From the NCBI GenBank assembly GCA_964396685.1, contig CAYNFS010000010.1:1-49687 (forward strand): a stretch of DNA of 49,687 nt, given 5' to 3'. Made by a program: the position numbers and the translations under genes. Shown here piece after piece: positions 14,862 to 22,369 of the stretch. The notes under the pieces were generated by a model. It saw only the letters and a list, made by a program, of their open reading frames with translations, searched no databases and was not told the origin of the DNA. Positions within the stretch are counted from its first letter, which is position 1; each line of letters starts with the position of its first letter. The DNA comes from CAYNFS01 sp964396685 (GTDB lineage: Bacteria > Patescibacteriota > Doudnabacteria > UBA920 > 2-01-FULL-46-14).

Positions 14862-15181
14862 GATCGATTGAGTTACAAGATTAAAAAAGCTAAATCTGGC
14901 TTGTAGCGGTACTCGGAGATGATTATTTGTCGCTCAACGTCTGGTTCAGACTAGCCAAGTTTGATGATCTTATGATTCGAGCCATGACAGTGAGAAAGCT
15001 CGAGGGTGCATTCCTTATCGCATTCCACAACAACAGCCTGATGGAAGGAAAGGGGAATATAAAAGAACGGAACAAGAAAAACACCTATCACGTCGCACAA
15101 GGTAGGTTCTAAGACGCGCTGTCGCTGAAAACCGGACTATTTTTAAATACGACAGAGTTTCGACTTTTCAAGAATCCCATT
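14862..15181. other. 320-bp stretch with no recognised gene
   Basis: It lies between the cluster terminator plus promoter-like sequence and the LAGLIDADG ORF on the other strand. A 61-codon ORF from a TTG (14927) has no family resemblance I recognise. I looked for tmRNA, SRP RNA and tRNA hallmarks and found none. An unrecognised small RNA or decayed gene is possible. Confidence 0.4.
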
Positions 15182-15562
15182 TTATTTCTGATTTGGACTA
15201 ACTTTTGGTTCTCCTCTTGAGCAAGTTTGGTTTTGTTTCTTTTTAGCCCTCAAAGTAAACTTCCTAAAAAATGGCATGATTTTAGAGTACAAATCATCCA
15301 GATTTTGTACACCAAACCAAATTATGCTCCTAATTTTTGAATGATAAATCTTTCCACAAGCCAAAGTGTTTTTGATCTTTTCGAGAATTTCTAAATCATC
15401 TTCTCGTATTGATATTGCGAAGTACGGTATCCAGCGGTAATACTTTGGCTGCCCCACTCTATTTAATTTGGTTTCACTTCTATAGGTCAAATAAAAACAG
15501 CCCTCGCCATCCACAAATCCGGCGATATAATCACCGGGCAGAGTCTCTAATTTCCTGTCCAT
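15182..15562 (-). CDS. LAGLIDADG-family endonuclease-like protein, probably truncated
   Basis: LAGLIDADG proteins are homing endonucleases, usually carried by introns or inteins. One motif, YIAGFVDGEGCFYL (residues 12-25), with the acidic catalytic residue, then FAISIREDDLEILEKIKNTL and WFGVQNLDDLYSKIMPFFRKFTLRAKKK, the usual order of a single-motif (dimeric) enzyme. After AKKK the family pattern is lost (QNQTCSRGEPKVSPNQK), which suggests a C-terminal truncation or frameshift. It begins 3 bp after the M23 peptidase stop on the same strand and no intron boundaries are visible, so it looks like a freestanding or stranded copy. Confidence 0.75.
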   Translation of the reverse strand: MDRKLETLPGDYIAGFVDGEGCFYLTYRSETKLNRVGQPKYYRWIPYFAISIREDDLEILEKIKNTLACGKIYHSKIRSIIWFGVQNLDDLYSKIMPFFRKFTLRAKKKQNQTCSRGEPKVSPNQK

Positions 15563-15565
15563 AAG

Positions 15566-16834
15566 CTATTGTAAGAAATTCAGCGGATTATAAGTGTAGC
15601 CGTACGGAATTTGATAAGGGCCGTAAGTTGATTGAAAAGCGCCAGATTTGATATTGAAGCCTTCCTCGTCAAATATCGTAAAATGCAAATGGTAGCCGCG
15701 CTCCGGGCCGTACAGGAGTCTTGTGGTGTTGCCCGAATTGCCCATAAATCCAATCAAATCGCCGCTTCTCACCGGTTGCCCCGCGGAAACTATGAAATTT
15801 TGCATGTGCCCGTAAAGCGTGTAGATATTAAATATCTTGCCGTCTTTGCTTAGAGTGTGTTTGAGCACAATCCAGTTGCCGTAAGCGGCTTGTCCCGTGC
15901 CTGTGGCGTAAACGATGCCATCACCTGAAGCGTAAATTTTGGTTCCGGGCGGCGCGCCTATGTCAATTCCATTGTGGAAGGTATAGCCTAGGGCCGTAAA
16001 ACCGGTATTGCCATAGCCTTGCGTTAAAATCCCTGAAGTCGGCCAGCGCAGAAGCCCCACAATCGGCGGCAGAGTTTTATCCCCGAGTCGCTGACGAATC
16101 GCAACTTCCAGCTCGAAGATTTCCCTTTCAACTTCTTCCTGTTTTTTGGCCGCTTCGTTCAGAAGCGTTTGGTAGATTCTTTCCTGCCCCCGAGTGCGGC
16201 TTAGCAAGGCCTGTTTGCTGTTCCTTTGGTCCTCCAAAGATGCTTTGGCTATATCCAGTTCCTGTTTCAGTTCCTGATATTTGGCAAGCTCTGTCTCAAG
16301 TTCCGCCTTTTTCTCTTCAAGTTCGGCTTTCAGTTTTTTTATGATTTCAAGAAGCTCTTGGGTTTTCTCCTGCAAGTTTGTCGCGTATTGCACCTGATCC
16401 AAAAACTGCGAGAAAGTGTTGTTGCCCAAGGTCATCTCCAGCGCGCTTACCGTGTCGTACTCGTTGATGAGGCGCAGGGTTTCAGCCAAAAATTCTTTTT
16501 GTTTTTCTATCTGTTCTTCTTTTTCGCGGATCGCTATCTGGGTTTCCAAAATTTTGACCGAGATTTGCTCAATCTGAAGCTGCACCGCCGCAATTTGTGT
16601 TTCAGTCTGTTTGATCTGAAGATCAAAAAGCGCAACTTCGTTTTTGAGCGAAGCCGCCTGTTTCTGTTTGCGCACAATCTCCCGCTGGTAATTCTGGATT
16701 TCTTCCGTTATTTGTTCAAGTTTTTGTTGTTTTTCCGAAATGTCCGATCTTAAGTCGTCCACCGGAGACTGGGCTGAAGTTATGCCAAAAACCAGAGAAA
16801 ATAAAATTGTGGTTATGAGAAGTTTTTGTTTCAT
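15566..16834 (-). CDS. Secreted coiled-coil M23 peptidase (EnvC/murein hydrolase activator type)
   Basis: The start at 16834 gives a clear signal peptide, MKQKLLITTILFSLVFGITSAQ; the longer ORF start runs into a dispersed repeat. Residues about 27-265 are Glu/Lys/Gln-rich coiled coil (EKQQKLEQITEEIQNYQRE and similar). The C-terminal M23 (LytM) domain has HNGIDIGAPPGTKIYA with the zinc-ligand H-x3-D, NIYTLYGHM and YHLHFTI, so the metal ligands look intact, unlike E. coli EnvC. It probably cleaves or helps remodel peptidoglycan outside the membrane. 422 residues. Upstream of gltX but separated from it by a repeat (16851-16899). Confidence 0.9.
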   Translation of the reverse strand: MKQKLLITTILFSLVFGITSAQSPVDDLRSDISEKQQKLEQITEEIQNYQREIVRKQKQAASLKNEVALFDLQIKQTETQIAAVQLQIEQISVKILETQIAIREKEEQIEKQKEFLAETLRLINEYDTVSALEMTLGNNTFSQFLDQVQYATNLQEKTQELLEIIKKLKAELEEKKAELETELAKYQELKQELDIAKASLEDQRNSKQALLSRTRGQERIYQTLLNEAAKKQEEVEREIFELEVAIRQRLGDKTLPPIVGLLRWPTSGILTQGYGNTGFTALGYTFHNGIDIGAPPGTKIYASGDGIVYATGTGQAAYGNWIVLKHTLSKDGKIFNIYTLYGHMQNFIVSAGQPVRSGDLIGFMGNSGNTTRLLYGPERGYHLHFTIFDEEGFNIKSGAFQSTYGPYQIPYGYTYNPLNFLQ

Positions 16835-16850
16835 TGCTGTGTAACGCGTT

Positions 16851-16899
16851 GTCATTGCGAGGAGTCCGCGATGAAGCAATCTCGGCGGATTGTAATGAC
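16851..16899. repeat. GTCATTGCGAG-type dispersed repeat upstream of the M23 gene
   Basis: GTCATTGCGAGGAGTCCGCG then GATGAAGCAATCTC and TAATGACC: a shorter family member in the gap between gltX and the peptidase gene. Confidence 0.75.
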
Positions 16900-16924
16900 C
16901 TGTAGAGAAATTATATCACAAATT

Positions 16925-18418
16925 TCACAATTTTTCAATCGCTTTTTGGATGCGCTTGAGTATTATTTCTTTTCCATTTAGCAAGGTCAACAATGCTTCC
17001 ATGATTTCAAATGGACCAGGAGAAGCCTTGAGGCCGGTAAGCGCAACGCGCAGAGGCCAAAGAGTTTCGCCAGTGCCTATCCCCTGCTCTGAAAGAAGAT
17101 TTAAGATTTTAGATTTAAGATTTAAGAGCGAATCTGCATTTTTGAGAAATTCGTGCACTTTGGTGAGATTTTTTTTTATTTTTTCTTTCGGCGTGTCCTT
17201 CCAAATCAAAAGTCCTGCTTCGTATTTCGGTTCTTCGAAAAAGAAATAAAACTCTGGCAATTTGTCCTCAAGCTCTGATGGTCCTTTTACCCTCTCCAGT
17301 ATTAACGGCCAGATTTTTTGGAAAAATTTTTCCCCCTCACCCTCCCCTCTCCCCTGGCGAGGGGAGAGGGTGGGAGAGAGGTTGCCAAATTTTGACTTAA
17401 GCAGCCGCATCGTCTTTTGATACAGGGGGTCTTTAGCGCCCAAATTTAATCTCTTCCGCCATTCGCGGTTTATAAAATCCAGTTTCTCTATGTCAAAAAT
17501 CGCGCCAGCTTTGTTCACTTTGTTCAAATCAAAAGCTTTAATAAGCTCGTCAAGCTCAAAAATTTCCTGTTCAGTTTTAGGATTCCAACCCAAAAAGGCC
17601 ACAAAATTCAGAAGCGCTTCCGAAAGATAGCCTTTCTCTAAATATTCCTTGACTGCCACATCGCCGGTTCGTTTGGAAAGTTTTTTTCGATTGCGATCCA
17701 AAATCAAAGGCAGATGAGCAAACTTTGGCATTTCCCATCCGAATGCCTGATAAAGCAAAATGTGTTTGGGTGTTGAAGGGATAAATTCTTCGCCCCGAAT
17801 AACGTGCGTAATACCCATTAGATGGTCGTCAACTACGTTGGCAAAGTTATAGACCGGCCAGCCGCCGGATTTGATGAGTATCCCGTCGTCGAGCGTGCGG
17901 TTTTCAATGCTGACCTTGCCGTGGACCAAATCTTCAAATTCCGTAATTCCCTCTTCCGGGATGTTTTGGCGGATGACAAACCCTTGAGCGCCCCCTCTCT
18001 TTTTCCAAAGAGAGGGTTGGGGTGAGTTTCTCAAGCAATGCTTGTCGTAGCGAAACGGGCGTTTCTCTTTTTCCGCCTGCTTTTTTAGCTCGGCGATTCG
18101 TTCTTCCGAGCAGTAGCATTTATAAGCGGCATCTTTTGTAATCAGTTCTTGAATGTGTTTTTGATAAATCTCTAACCGTTGAGACTGGAAAATTGGCCCT
18201 TCGTCAAAATTTAGTCCAAAAGTTTTCAACGTTTCAATGATATTCTCTACAGCGTCCGGTACTTCCCTGCTTTTGTCCGTGTCTTCAATGCGCAAAACAA
18301 ACTGCCCCTTTTGATTTCTTGCGAACAAAAAATTAAAAAGCGCGGTGCGCAAACCGCCGACATGCAAAAACCCTGTCGGGGACGGTGCAAATCTGACTCT
18401 TGTGGTTTTATCAGCCAT
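16925..18418 (-). CDS. gltX: Glutamyl-tRNA synthetase
   Basis: Class I synthetase charging tRNA-Glu (and perhaps tRNA-Gln, if an amidotransferase exists elsewhere). N-terminal VRFAPSPTGFLHVGGLRTALFNFLFAR holds the HIGH-type motif (H19-V-G-G), and KLSKRTGD near 246 is the KMSKS equivalent. AYKCYCSEERIAELKKQAE near 98-117 and MGITHVIRGEEFIPSTPKH near 199-217 are family signatures. Two segments are repeat-derived: about 131-143 (NSPQPSLWKKRGG, 17990-18027) and 346-362 (NLSPTLSPRQGRGEGEG, 17331-17381). Both lie between recognisable blocks, so the enzyme probably tolerates them as surface loops. 497 residues. Confidence 0.95.
   Translation of the reverse strand: MADKTTRVRFAPSPTGFLHVGGLRTALFNFLFARNQKGQFVLRIEDTDKSREVPDAVENIIETLKTFGLNFDEGPIFQSQRLEIYQKHIQELITKDAAYKCYCSEERIAELKKQAEKEKRPFRYDKHCLRNSPQPSLWKKRGGAQGFVIRQNIPEEGITEFEDLVHGKVSIENRTLDDGILIKSGGWPVYNFANVVDDHLMGITHVIRGEEFIPSTPKHILLYQAFGWEMPKFAHLPLILDRNRKKLSKRTGDVAVKEYLEKGYLSEALLNFVAFLGWNPKTEQEIFELDELIKAFDLNKVNKAGAIFDIEKLDFINREWRKRLNLGAKDPLYQKTMRLLKSKFGNLSPTLSPRQGRGEGEGEKFFQKIWPLILERVKGPSELEDKLPEFYFFFEEPKYEAGLLIWKDTPKEKIKKNLTKVHEFLKNADSLLNLKSKILNLLSEQGIGTGETLWPLRVALTGLKASPGPFEIMEALLTLLNGKEIILKRIQKAIEKL
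17098..17131. repeat. Short-word repeat inside gltX (AGATTTAAG)
   Basis: AGATTTTAGATTTAAGATTT words in frame, translated on the minus strand as LLNLKSKILNLL. Confidence 0.65.
17331..17381. repeat. In-frame C-rich/G-rich hairpin repeat in gltX (first)
   Basis: CCCCTCTCCCCTGGC followed by GAGGGGAGAGGG, a stable inverted repeat with flanking CCCTCACC / GGTGGGAG arms, translated on the minus strand as LSPTLSPRQGRGEGEG. Confidence 0.8.
17990..18027. repeat. In-frame C-rich/G-rich hairpin repeat in gltX (second)
   Basis: CCCCCTCTCTTTTTCC...AAAGAGAGGGTTGGGG, translated as SPQPSLWKKRGGA on the minus strand, between KHCLRN and QGFVIRQN. Confidence 0.8.
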
Positions 18419-18420
18419 GT

Positions 18421-19299
18421 TTAGAGTTTAGCTTTGAAACAATACCAAATCAACCCAAAAACGCCTTTTAGGATCCTAAACGCCCGCCAGGGCTGGGTCA
18501 GGAGCCGCCAGAGCCACTCCAAGCCCCGTAAAGCCCAAAATTTGGGCCTATAAGGCCTAATACCGGCCAGATAGTCAAATGTGCCGCCCAACCCGATAGC
18601 TAGCCTTATTTTGAGGTCCTTAAGGTTTTGAGCAATCCATTTTTCCTGGCGGATGGGGCCTAGCGCGACGAAGAGGAAATCGGCTTTGCTGGTATTGATT
18701 TTCTCTGTCATTGCGAGCGAAGCGAAGCAATCTCCCGGATGTTGGGATTGCTTCGTCTCCGTCCGCCTTAGGCGGACGGACTCCTCGCAATGACAATCCG
18801 CCAACATTGGGCCATAAGCCCCCGCAATCTTGAGATTTGAGATTTGAGATTTGAGATTTTCGGCCGCGAGAACCGGCGTATCACCAAACCCCCCCAGCAA
18901 AAATATTGAAAAATTGTTCTCGGCCGCGAGTCTAGCCAAATCCCAAATAAATTCTGATCCGGAAATTTTTTCCGAGATGGGACCACGGATGTATTTGGAG
19001 TAAAAAATAATTGCAGCTAAACTTTTGATCAAGTTCCATAAATTTTTGATTCTTGATTCTTGATTCTTGATTTTTAGGTATTTAGCGGCCCAGAGGATGC
19101 CGATCCCGTCAGGCAGAGCAATGTCGGCCGAGTTTAAAATGTTTCGAAATTCCGAATCCTTCTGGGCGGCGACAATTGATTCAGAATAAGGAGTGACAAT
19201 GAAAGTTGATTGCCCAGATTTTAGACGTTGATTAATATCGCGTAAAATTTCTGCTTTGGTTTCCGCATTAATTTGTACTCCCAAAATGTCAATTTTCAT
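18421..19299 (-). CDS. WecG/TagA/CpsF-family glycosyltransferase (GT26)
   Basis: This family adds ManNAc or ManNAcA to undecaprenyl-PP-GlcNAc at the membrane during teichoic-acid or capsule-type glycan synthesis. Seen: MKIDILGVQINAETKAEILRDI, FIVTPYSESIVAAQKDSEFRNILNSADIALPDGIGILWAAKYL (34-76, with the DG-x-G region), FSIFLLGGFGDTPVLAAENL near 131-150, and FLFVALGPIRQEKWIAQNLKDL then IGLGGTFDYLAGIRPYRPKFW. Three repeats are built into the protein: residues 74-84, 147-157 and a long one at about 169-198 (CHCEESVRLRRTETKQSQHPG). The insert lies just before the VALG block, so its effect on activity is uncertain. It overlaps nothing; gltX starts 2 bp beyond its stop. Confidence 0.85.
   Translation of the reverse strand: MKIDILGVQINAETKAEILRDINQRLKSGQSTFIVTPYSESIVAAQKDSEFRNILNSADIALPDGIGILWAAKYLKIKNQESRIKNLWNLIKSLAAIIFYSKYIRGPISEKISGSEFIWDLARLAAENNFSIFLLGGFGDTPVLAAENLKSQISNLKIAGAYGPMLADCHCEESVRLRRTETKQSQHPGDCFASLAMTEKINTSKADFLFVALGPIRQEKWIAQNLKDLKIRLAIGLGGTFDYLAGIRPYRPKFWALRGLEWLWRLLTQPWRAFRILKGVFGLIWYCFKAKL
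18707..18794. repeat. GTCATTGCGAG...CTCGCAATGAC repeat inserted in frame in the wecG-type gene
   Basis: A full-length member of the family otherwise found between genes: outer ends GTCATTGCGAG and CTCGCAATGAC, GAAGCAATC/GATTGCTTC inside, and a GTCCGCCTTAGGCGGAC hairpin. About 29 extra residues result. Confidence 0.85.
18829..18860. repeat. Tandem TTGAGAT word repeat in the wecG-type gene
   Basis: Four copies of a 7- to 8-bp word (TTTGAGA), in frame, translated as NLKSQISNLKI. Confidence 0.75.
19045..19079. repeat. Tandem TTCTTGA word repeat in the wecG-type gene
   Basis: Three to four copies of TTGATTC, in frame, translated as KIKNQESRIKNLW. Confidence 0.75.
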
Positions 19300-19321
19300 C
19301 AGAGTTTTGCGCTTTGCGCTT

Positions 19322-19855
19322 TTAGTTTTGAGTTTGATTCAAAGCAAAGCTTTGAATTAGCCTATGCGTTGCCGCTCCCGGAGTCAATTCACTCTCGTAT
19401 AGATTGACCCTCTCCGCCATGAATTCCACAGGCTTAAAGTGCTGCGGTTTCCAAGTCATTCTTCTGCCGGTTTTGGATTTGCAAAACAGAATGTGCGGCT
19501 GATAACCGCGGCGTTCGGTTTTCCCAAGCCTGGCGTGCTTTAATCGGAATTTGAGTTCATTTTGAATTTCGGAAATGGCAACGGGGTCCTCGGGCATGAC
19601 CCAAAGCATGTCGCGTTCCTGCTTAAGCAGGCCCAATTTTATCGGAAACGGCCTATACGTCGGAGCAACTCCTGCTATAACCAGCTTGGCTTCTTCTATT
19701 TCACGAGGTTTGAGCTCTCCTAAAAAATTCAAAGTGATATGCAGGTTTTGAGGCTTCATCCATTTGATCCAATAAATATCTGGTTTCTGCAGACTCTGAA
19801 AATAAGCTTGAATTGCTTTTGGAAGATCAATGCTTATAAATATTCGTTTGTGCAT
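19322..19855 (-). CDS. thpR: RNA 2',3'-cyclic phosphodiesterase (ThpR/LigT-like)
   Basis: 2H phosphoesterases use two H-x-T/S motifs to open 2',3'-cyclic phosphates. N-terminus MHKRIFISIDLPKAIQAYFQ is typical of ThpR. The first motif is HITL (39-42). The second, near 122, reads PHILF, with Leu where Thr or Ser normally sits, so activity may be altered. 177 residues is normal. It is divergent from priA, with about 38 bp between the two starts. Confidence 0.85.
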   Translation of the reverse strand: MHKRIFISIDLPKAIQAYFQSLQKPDIYWIKWMKPQNLHITLNFLGELKPREIEEAKLVIAGVAPTYRPFPIKLGLLKQERDMLWVMPEDPVAISEIQNELKFRLKHARLGKTERRGYQPHILFCKSKTGRRMTWKPQHFKPVEFMAERVNLYESELTPGAATHRLIQSFALNQTQN

Positions 19856-19893
19856 AGCCGTATTATACCCTAGTTTTCTGTTATAATTAAGGC

Positions 19894-21906
19894 ATGGCAG
19901 AGTTCAAACACATCGTTAACGTAATACCGCTTACCCGGATGAGCCTTTCTTCAGCCCAGATTTTTACTTATCTTGTGCCGCTTAAGTTGCAGGGACAAAT
20001 TCGGTTGGGACAATTAGTCAAAATCCCTTTCGGCAAACGCGAAATTTTCGGAGTCGCAAGTTCTCCCGAAATGCACCGAATCGGCGATGAGGTGAAGGGT
20101 TTGAAAGAACTTGCCAGACTTGTTAACCACGTGCCCGTTGCGACTGAAAAAACACTCGCCCTGGCCAACTGGCTTTCGCAATACTATGTTTGTTCTTTGG
20201 GGCTAGCGCTCAAGGCTATGCTGCCAAAATTTGCGAGCCGTCCAAAGCCTCCGGAAATTGCGGGTTTTGAAAAACATAATCCCGACTTCGTCCTTACGGA
20301 ACACCAGTACCGAGCCGTAGTCCAAATAAGCAATGCTTTGGGCAGCAGCCAGAGTTTCTTACTGCACGGAGTTACAGGCTCGGGTAAAACCGAAATCTAC
20401 ATGCAGGTCATGCAGAGGCTTCTGCCTGCAGGCAAACAAGTCATCATGCTGGTTCCGGAAATTTCTCTGACTGCCCAAGCCATAGAACGGTTTGCCCGAA
20501 GATTCGGGATTGAGAAAATAGCCGTCCTGCACAGCGGTCTAAAAGACACGGAGCGTGCTTGGACGTGGCAGAAAATCCGTGAAGGTGAAAAATCAATCAT
20601 CATCGGTCCCAGGTCAGCGATTTTCGCGCCGGTTAACGACTTGGGGCTCATCGTCATAGACGAAGAACATGACAGCTCTTTCAAACAGTACGATCAGAAT
20701 CCCAAATATCACGCAAGAGAAGTGGCAAAAAAACTTTCGGAGTTTTGGTCGTGCCCTTTGGTTCTGGGAGACGCCACGCCGTCAATTGAGACTTTTTATG
20801 AGGCCTCAAGAAAGGGAGCAAATTATCTTAATCTCCCCCACCGCATCAAAGCCGATGCGAACCTTCCGAAAGTCCAGATTATAGACATGCGCAAGGAGAT
20901 TGAGAGCGGAAATTTTTCCATATTCAGCGAATTTCTCAAACTTTCTGTACTGGAGAATTTGAAGAAAGAAAAACAAATAATTTTATTTCTCAATCGCCGG
21001 GGTGCGGGAAGCGTTGTTTTGTGCCGGGACTGCGGCTATGTGTTAAGCTGTGCAAATTGCAGCACGAGTCTCGTCTGGCACGAATCCGCCAAAAGCCTAA
21101 TCTGCCATCATTGCGGAAAAAAATATCCTTATCCCGCGCTCTGTCCTTCCTGCAATGGAGCCCGCATCAAGCATCTTGGGATTGGCACCGAGCTTGTGGA
21201 AGAGGGGCTTAAAGGATTTTTGAAAAGAGAAAAGATAAATTACAAAACGATCGTGATAACCCGAATGGATCAGGATACGACGGCCAAAAGAGGGACGGGT
21301 TCGCAAATTTATGCACTATGGGCGGCCGGCAAAATCAACATTCTTGTCGGCACTCAAATGATCAGCAAAGGCTGGGATGTTTCCCGCGTGGGACTTGTGG
21401 GAATCATCTCTGCCGACACCATCTTGCATCTTCCGGATTTTCGGTCAAATGAGCGCACTTTTCAGATTTTGACCCAGGTGGCTGGGCGCACCGGACGCGG
21501 CAAAGAACAGGGGCTTGCGATTTTGCAAACTTACAACCCGCAAAACCCGGCGATTTCGGCGGTTCGGACTCACGACTATGAGACTTTTTTTGCAAGCGAG
21601 ATCGCGGAGCGGAAGAGGCTTTCCTACCCTCCTTTTGTGAAGCTTGTCAAATTAACTTTTCGCCACAAATACGAGAAAAAAGCCTTGGAGCATGCGCGCA
21701 ACGGCTTGAAAATTTTACTGCAAAAAAGAGATTTTCCAGTCGAGATTGTAGGGCCGTTTCCCGCATTTATTGCCAAGCTTCGCGGACGCTACCAGTACCA
21801 GGTGATCTTAAAACTTGATCGGGACCGGGAGCATGATTTGTATAACTATCTCCTGAACCTGCCTAGCGATGTTGATATAGATGCAGACCCCGAAACACTG
21901 CTATAA
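19894..21906 (+). CDS. priA: Primosomal protein N' (replication restart helicase PriA)
   Basis: A 3'-5' superfamily-2 helicase that reloads the replisome at collapsed forks. In order: an N-terminal 3'-DNA-binding domain (YLVPLKLQGQIRLGQLVKIPFGKRE), Walker A LLHGVTGSGKTEIYMQV near 153-169, Walker B IDEEHDSSFKQYDQNPKYHAREVA near 254-277, GDATPSIET, paired zinc-binding Cys sets CRDCGYVLSCANCSTSLVWH and CHHCGKKYPYPALCPSCNG (about 378-425), then GTQMISKGWDVSRVGLVGI and QVAGRTGRGKEQG (motif VI). 670 residues, full length. The downstream def gene starts 7 bp after its stop. Confidence 0.95.
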   Translation: MAEFKHIVNVIPLTRMSLSSAQIFTYLVPLKLQGQIRLGQLVKIPFGKREIFGVASSPEMHRIGDEVKGLKELARLVNHVPVATEKTLALANWLSQYYVCSLGLALKAMLPKFASRPKPPEIAGFEKHNPDFVLTEHQYRAVVQISNALGSSQSFLLHGVTGSGKTEIYMQVMQRLLPAGKQVIMLVPEISLTAQAIERFARRFGIEKIAVLHSGLKDTERAWTWQKIREGEKSIIIGPRSAIFAPVNDLGLIVIDEEHDSSFKQYDQNPKYHAREVAKKLSEFWSCPLVLGDATPSIETFYEASRKGANYLNLPHRIKADANLPKVQIIDMRKEIESGNFSIFSEFLKLSVLENLKKEKQIILFLNRRGAGSVVLCRDCGYVLSCANCSTSLVWHESAKSLICHHCGKKYPYPALCPSCNGARIKHLGIGTELVEEGLKGFLKREKINYKTIVITRMDQDTTAKRGTGSQIYALWAAGKINILVGTQMISKGWDVSRVGLVGIISADTILHLPDFRSNERTFQILTQVAGRTGRGKEQGLAILQTYNPQNPAISAVRTHDYETFFASEIAERKRLSYPPFVKLVKLTFRHKYEKKALEHARNGLKILLQKRDFPVEIVGPFPAFIAKLRGRYQYQVILKLDRDREHDLYNYLLNLPSDVDIDADPETLL

Positions 21907-21913
21907 TCCATGC

Positions 21914-22369
21914 ATGACCAAAACACTTAGACTGCATACGCTACCAAAAGACGAAGAGGTTTTACGCGCCAAAAATCAGGAGCTCTCTTTTCCTCTTCCA
22001 AAAGATGTTAATAAGCTGATTGAAGACATGAAGGCGACTGTCAAAAAAGCGCCCGGCATTGGGCTTGCCGCTCCCCAAGTGGGCAAAAATCTCATGCTGG
22101 CCGTCATTAATCTCGCAGAATTTGGGATTGAGCCATTTGCGATCATAAATCCGAGAATTGTCTCCAAATCCATAAAAAAAACCGACATGGAAGAGGGGTG
22201 TCTCTCCATGCCGGGGCATTTCGTCAAGGTCCGCCGGCCCGCCAAAGTCGAAGTTGAGGCTTTCCGCGAGGATGGCCGAAAATTGAGAATCAAGGCCGAC
22301 AGGCTTCTTGCCAAAGTCCTCCAGCACGAGATTGATCATCTGAATGCGACTTTAATAGTCGATAAATGA
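21914..22369 (+). CDS. def: Peptide deformylase
   Basis: A metalloenzyme that removes the N-formyl group from nascent proteins. The three family motifs are present: GIGLAAPQVG, EGCLSMPG (metal-binding Cys) and LQHEIDHLNATLIVD (H-E-x-x-H). The start at 21914 (MTKTLRLHTLPKDEEVL) is chosen over an in-frame ATG at 21881 that lies inside priA. 151 residues, near the usual length but with a very short tail after the catalytic helix. It overlaps fmt by ATGA, a natural pair because Fmt adds the formyl group that Def removes. Confidence 0.94.
   Translation: MTKTLRLHTLPKDEEVLRAKNQELSFPLPKDVNKLIEDMKATVKKAPGIGLAAPQVGKNLMLAVINLAEFGIEPFAIINPRIVSKSIKKTDMEEGCLSMPGHFVKVRRPAKVEVEAFREDGRKLRIKADRLLAKVLQHEIDHLNATLIVDK

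Noticed and set aside
14927..15112. 61-codon ORF from a TTG
   Set aside because: No family resemblance, a TTG start and no ribosome-binding site; treated as chance.
14862..15181. tmRNA or SRP RNA
   Set aside because: No tRNA-like ends, no tag-like ORF ending in Ala residues, and no SRP GGAA-tetraloop region.
16226..16753. 175-codon Phe/Leu-rich ORF opposite the M23 peptidase
   Set aside because: Mirror of the Glu/Lys-rich coiled coil on the minus strand; a typical shadow.
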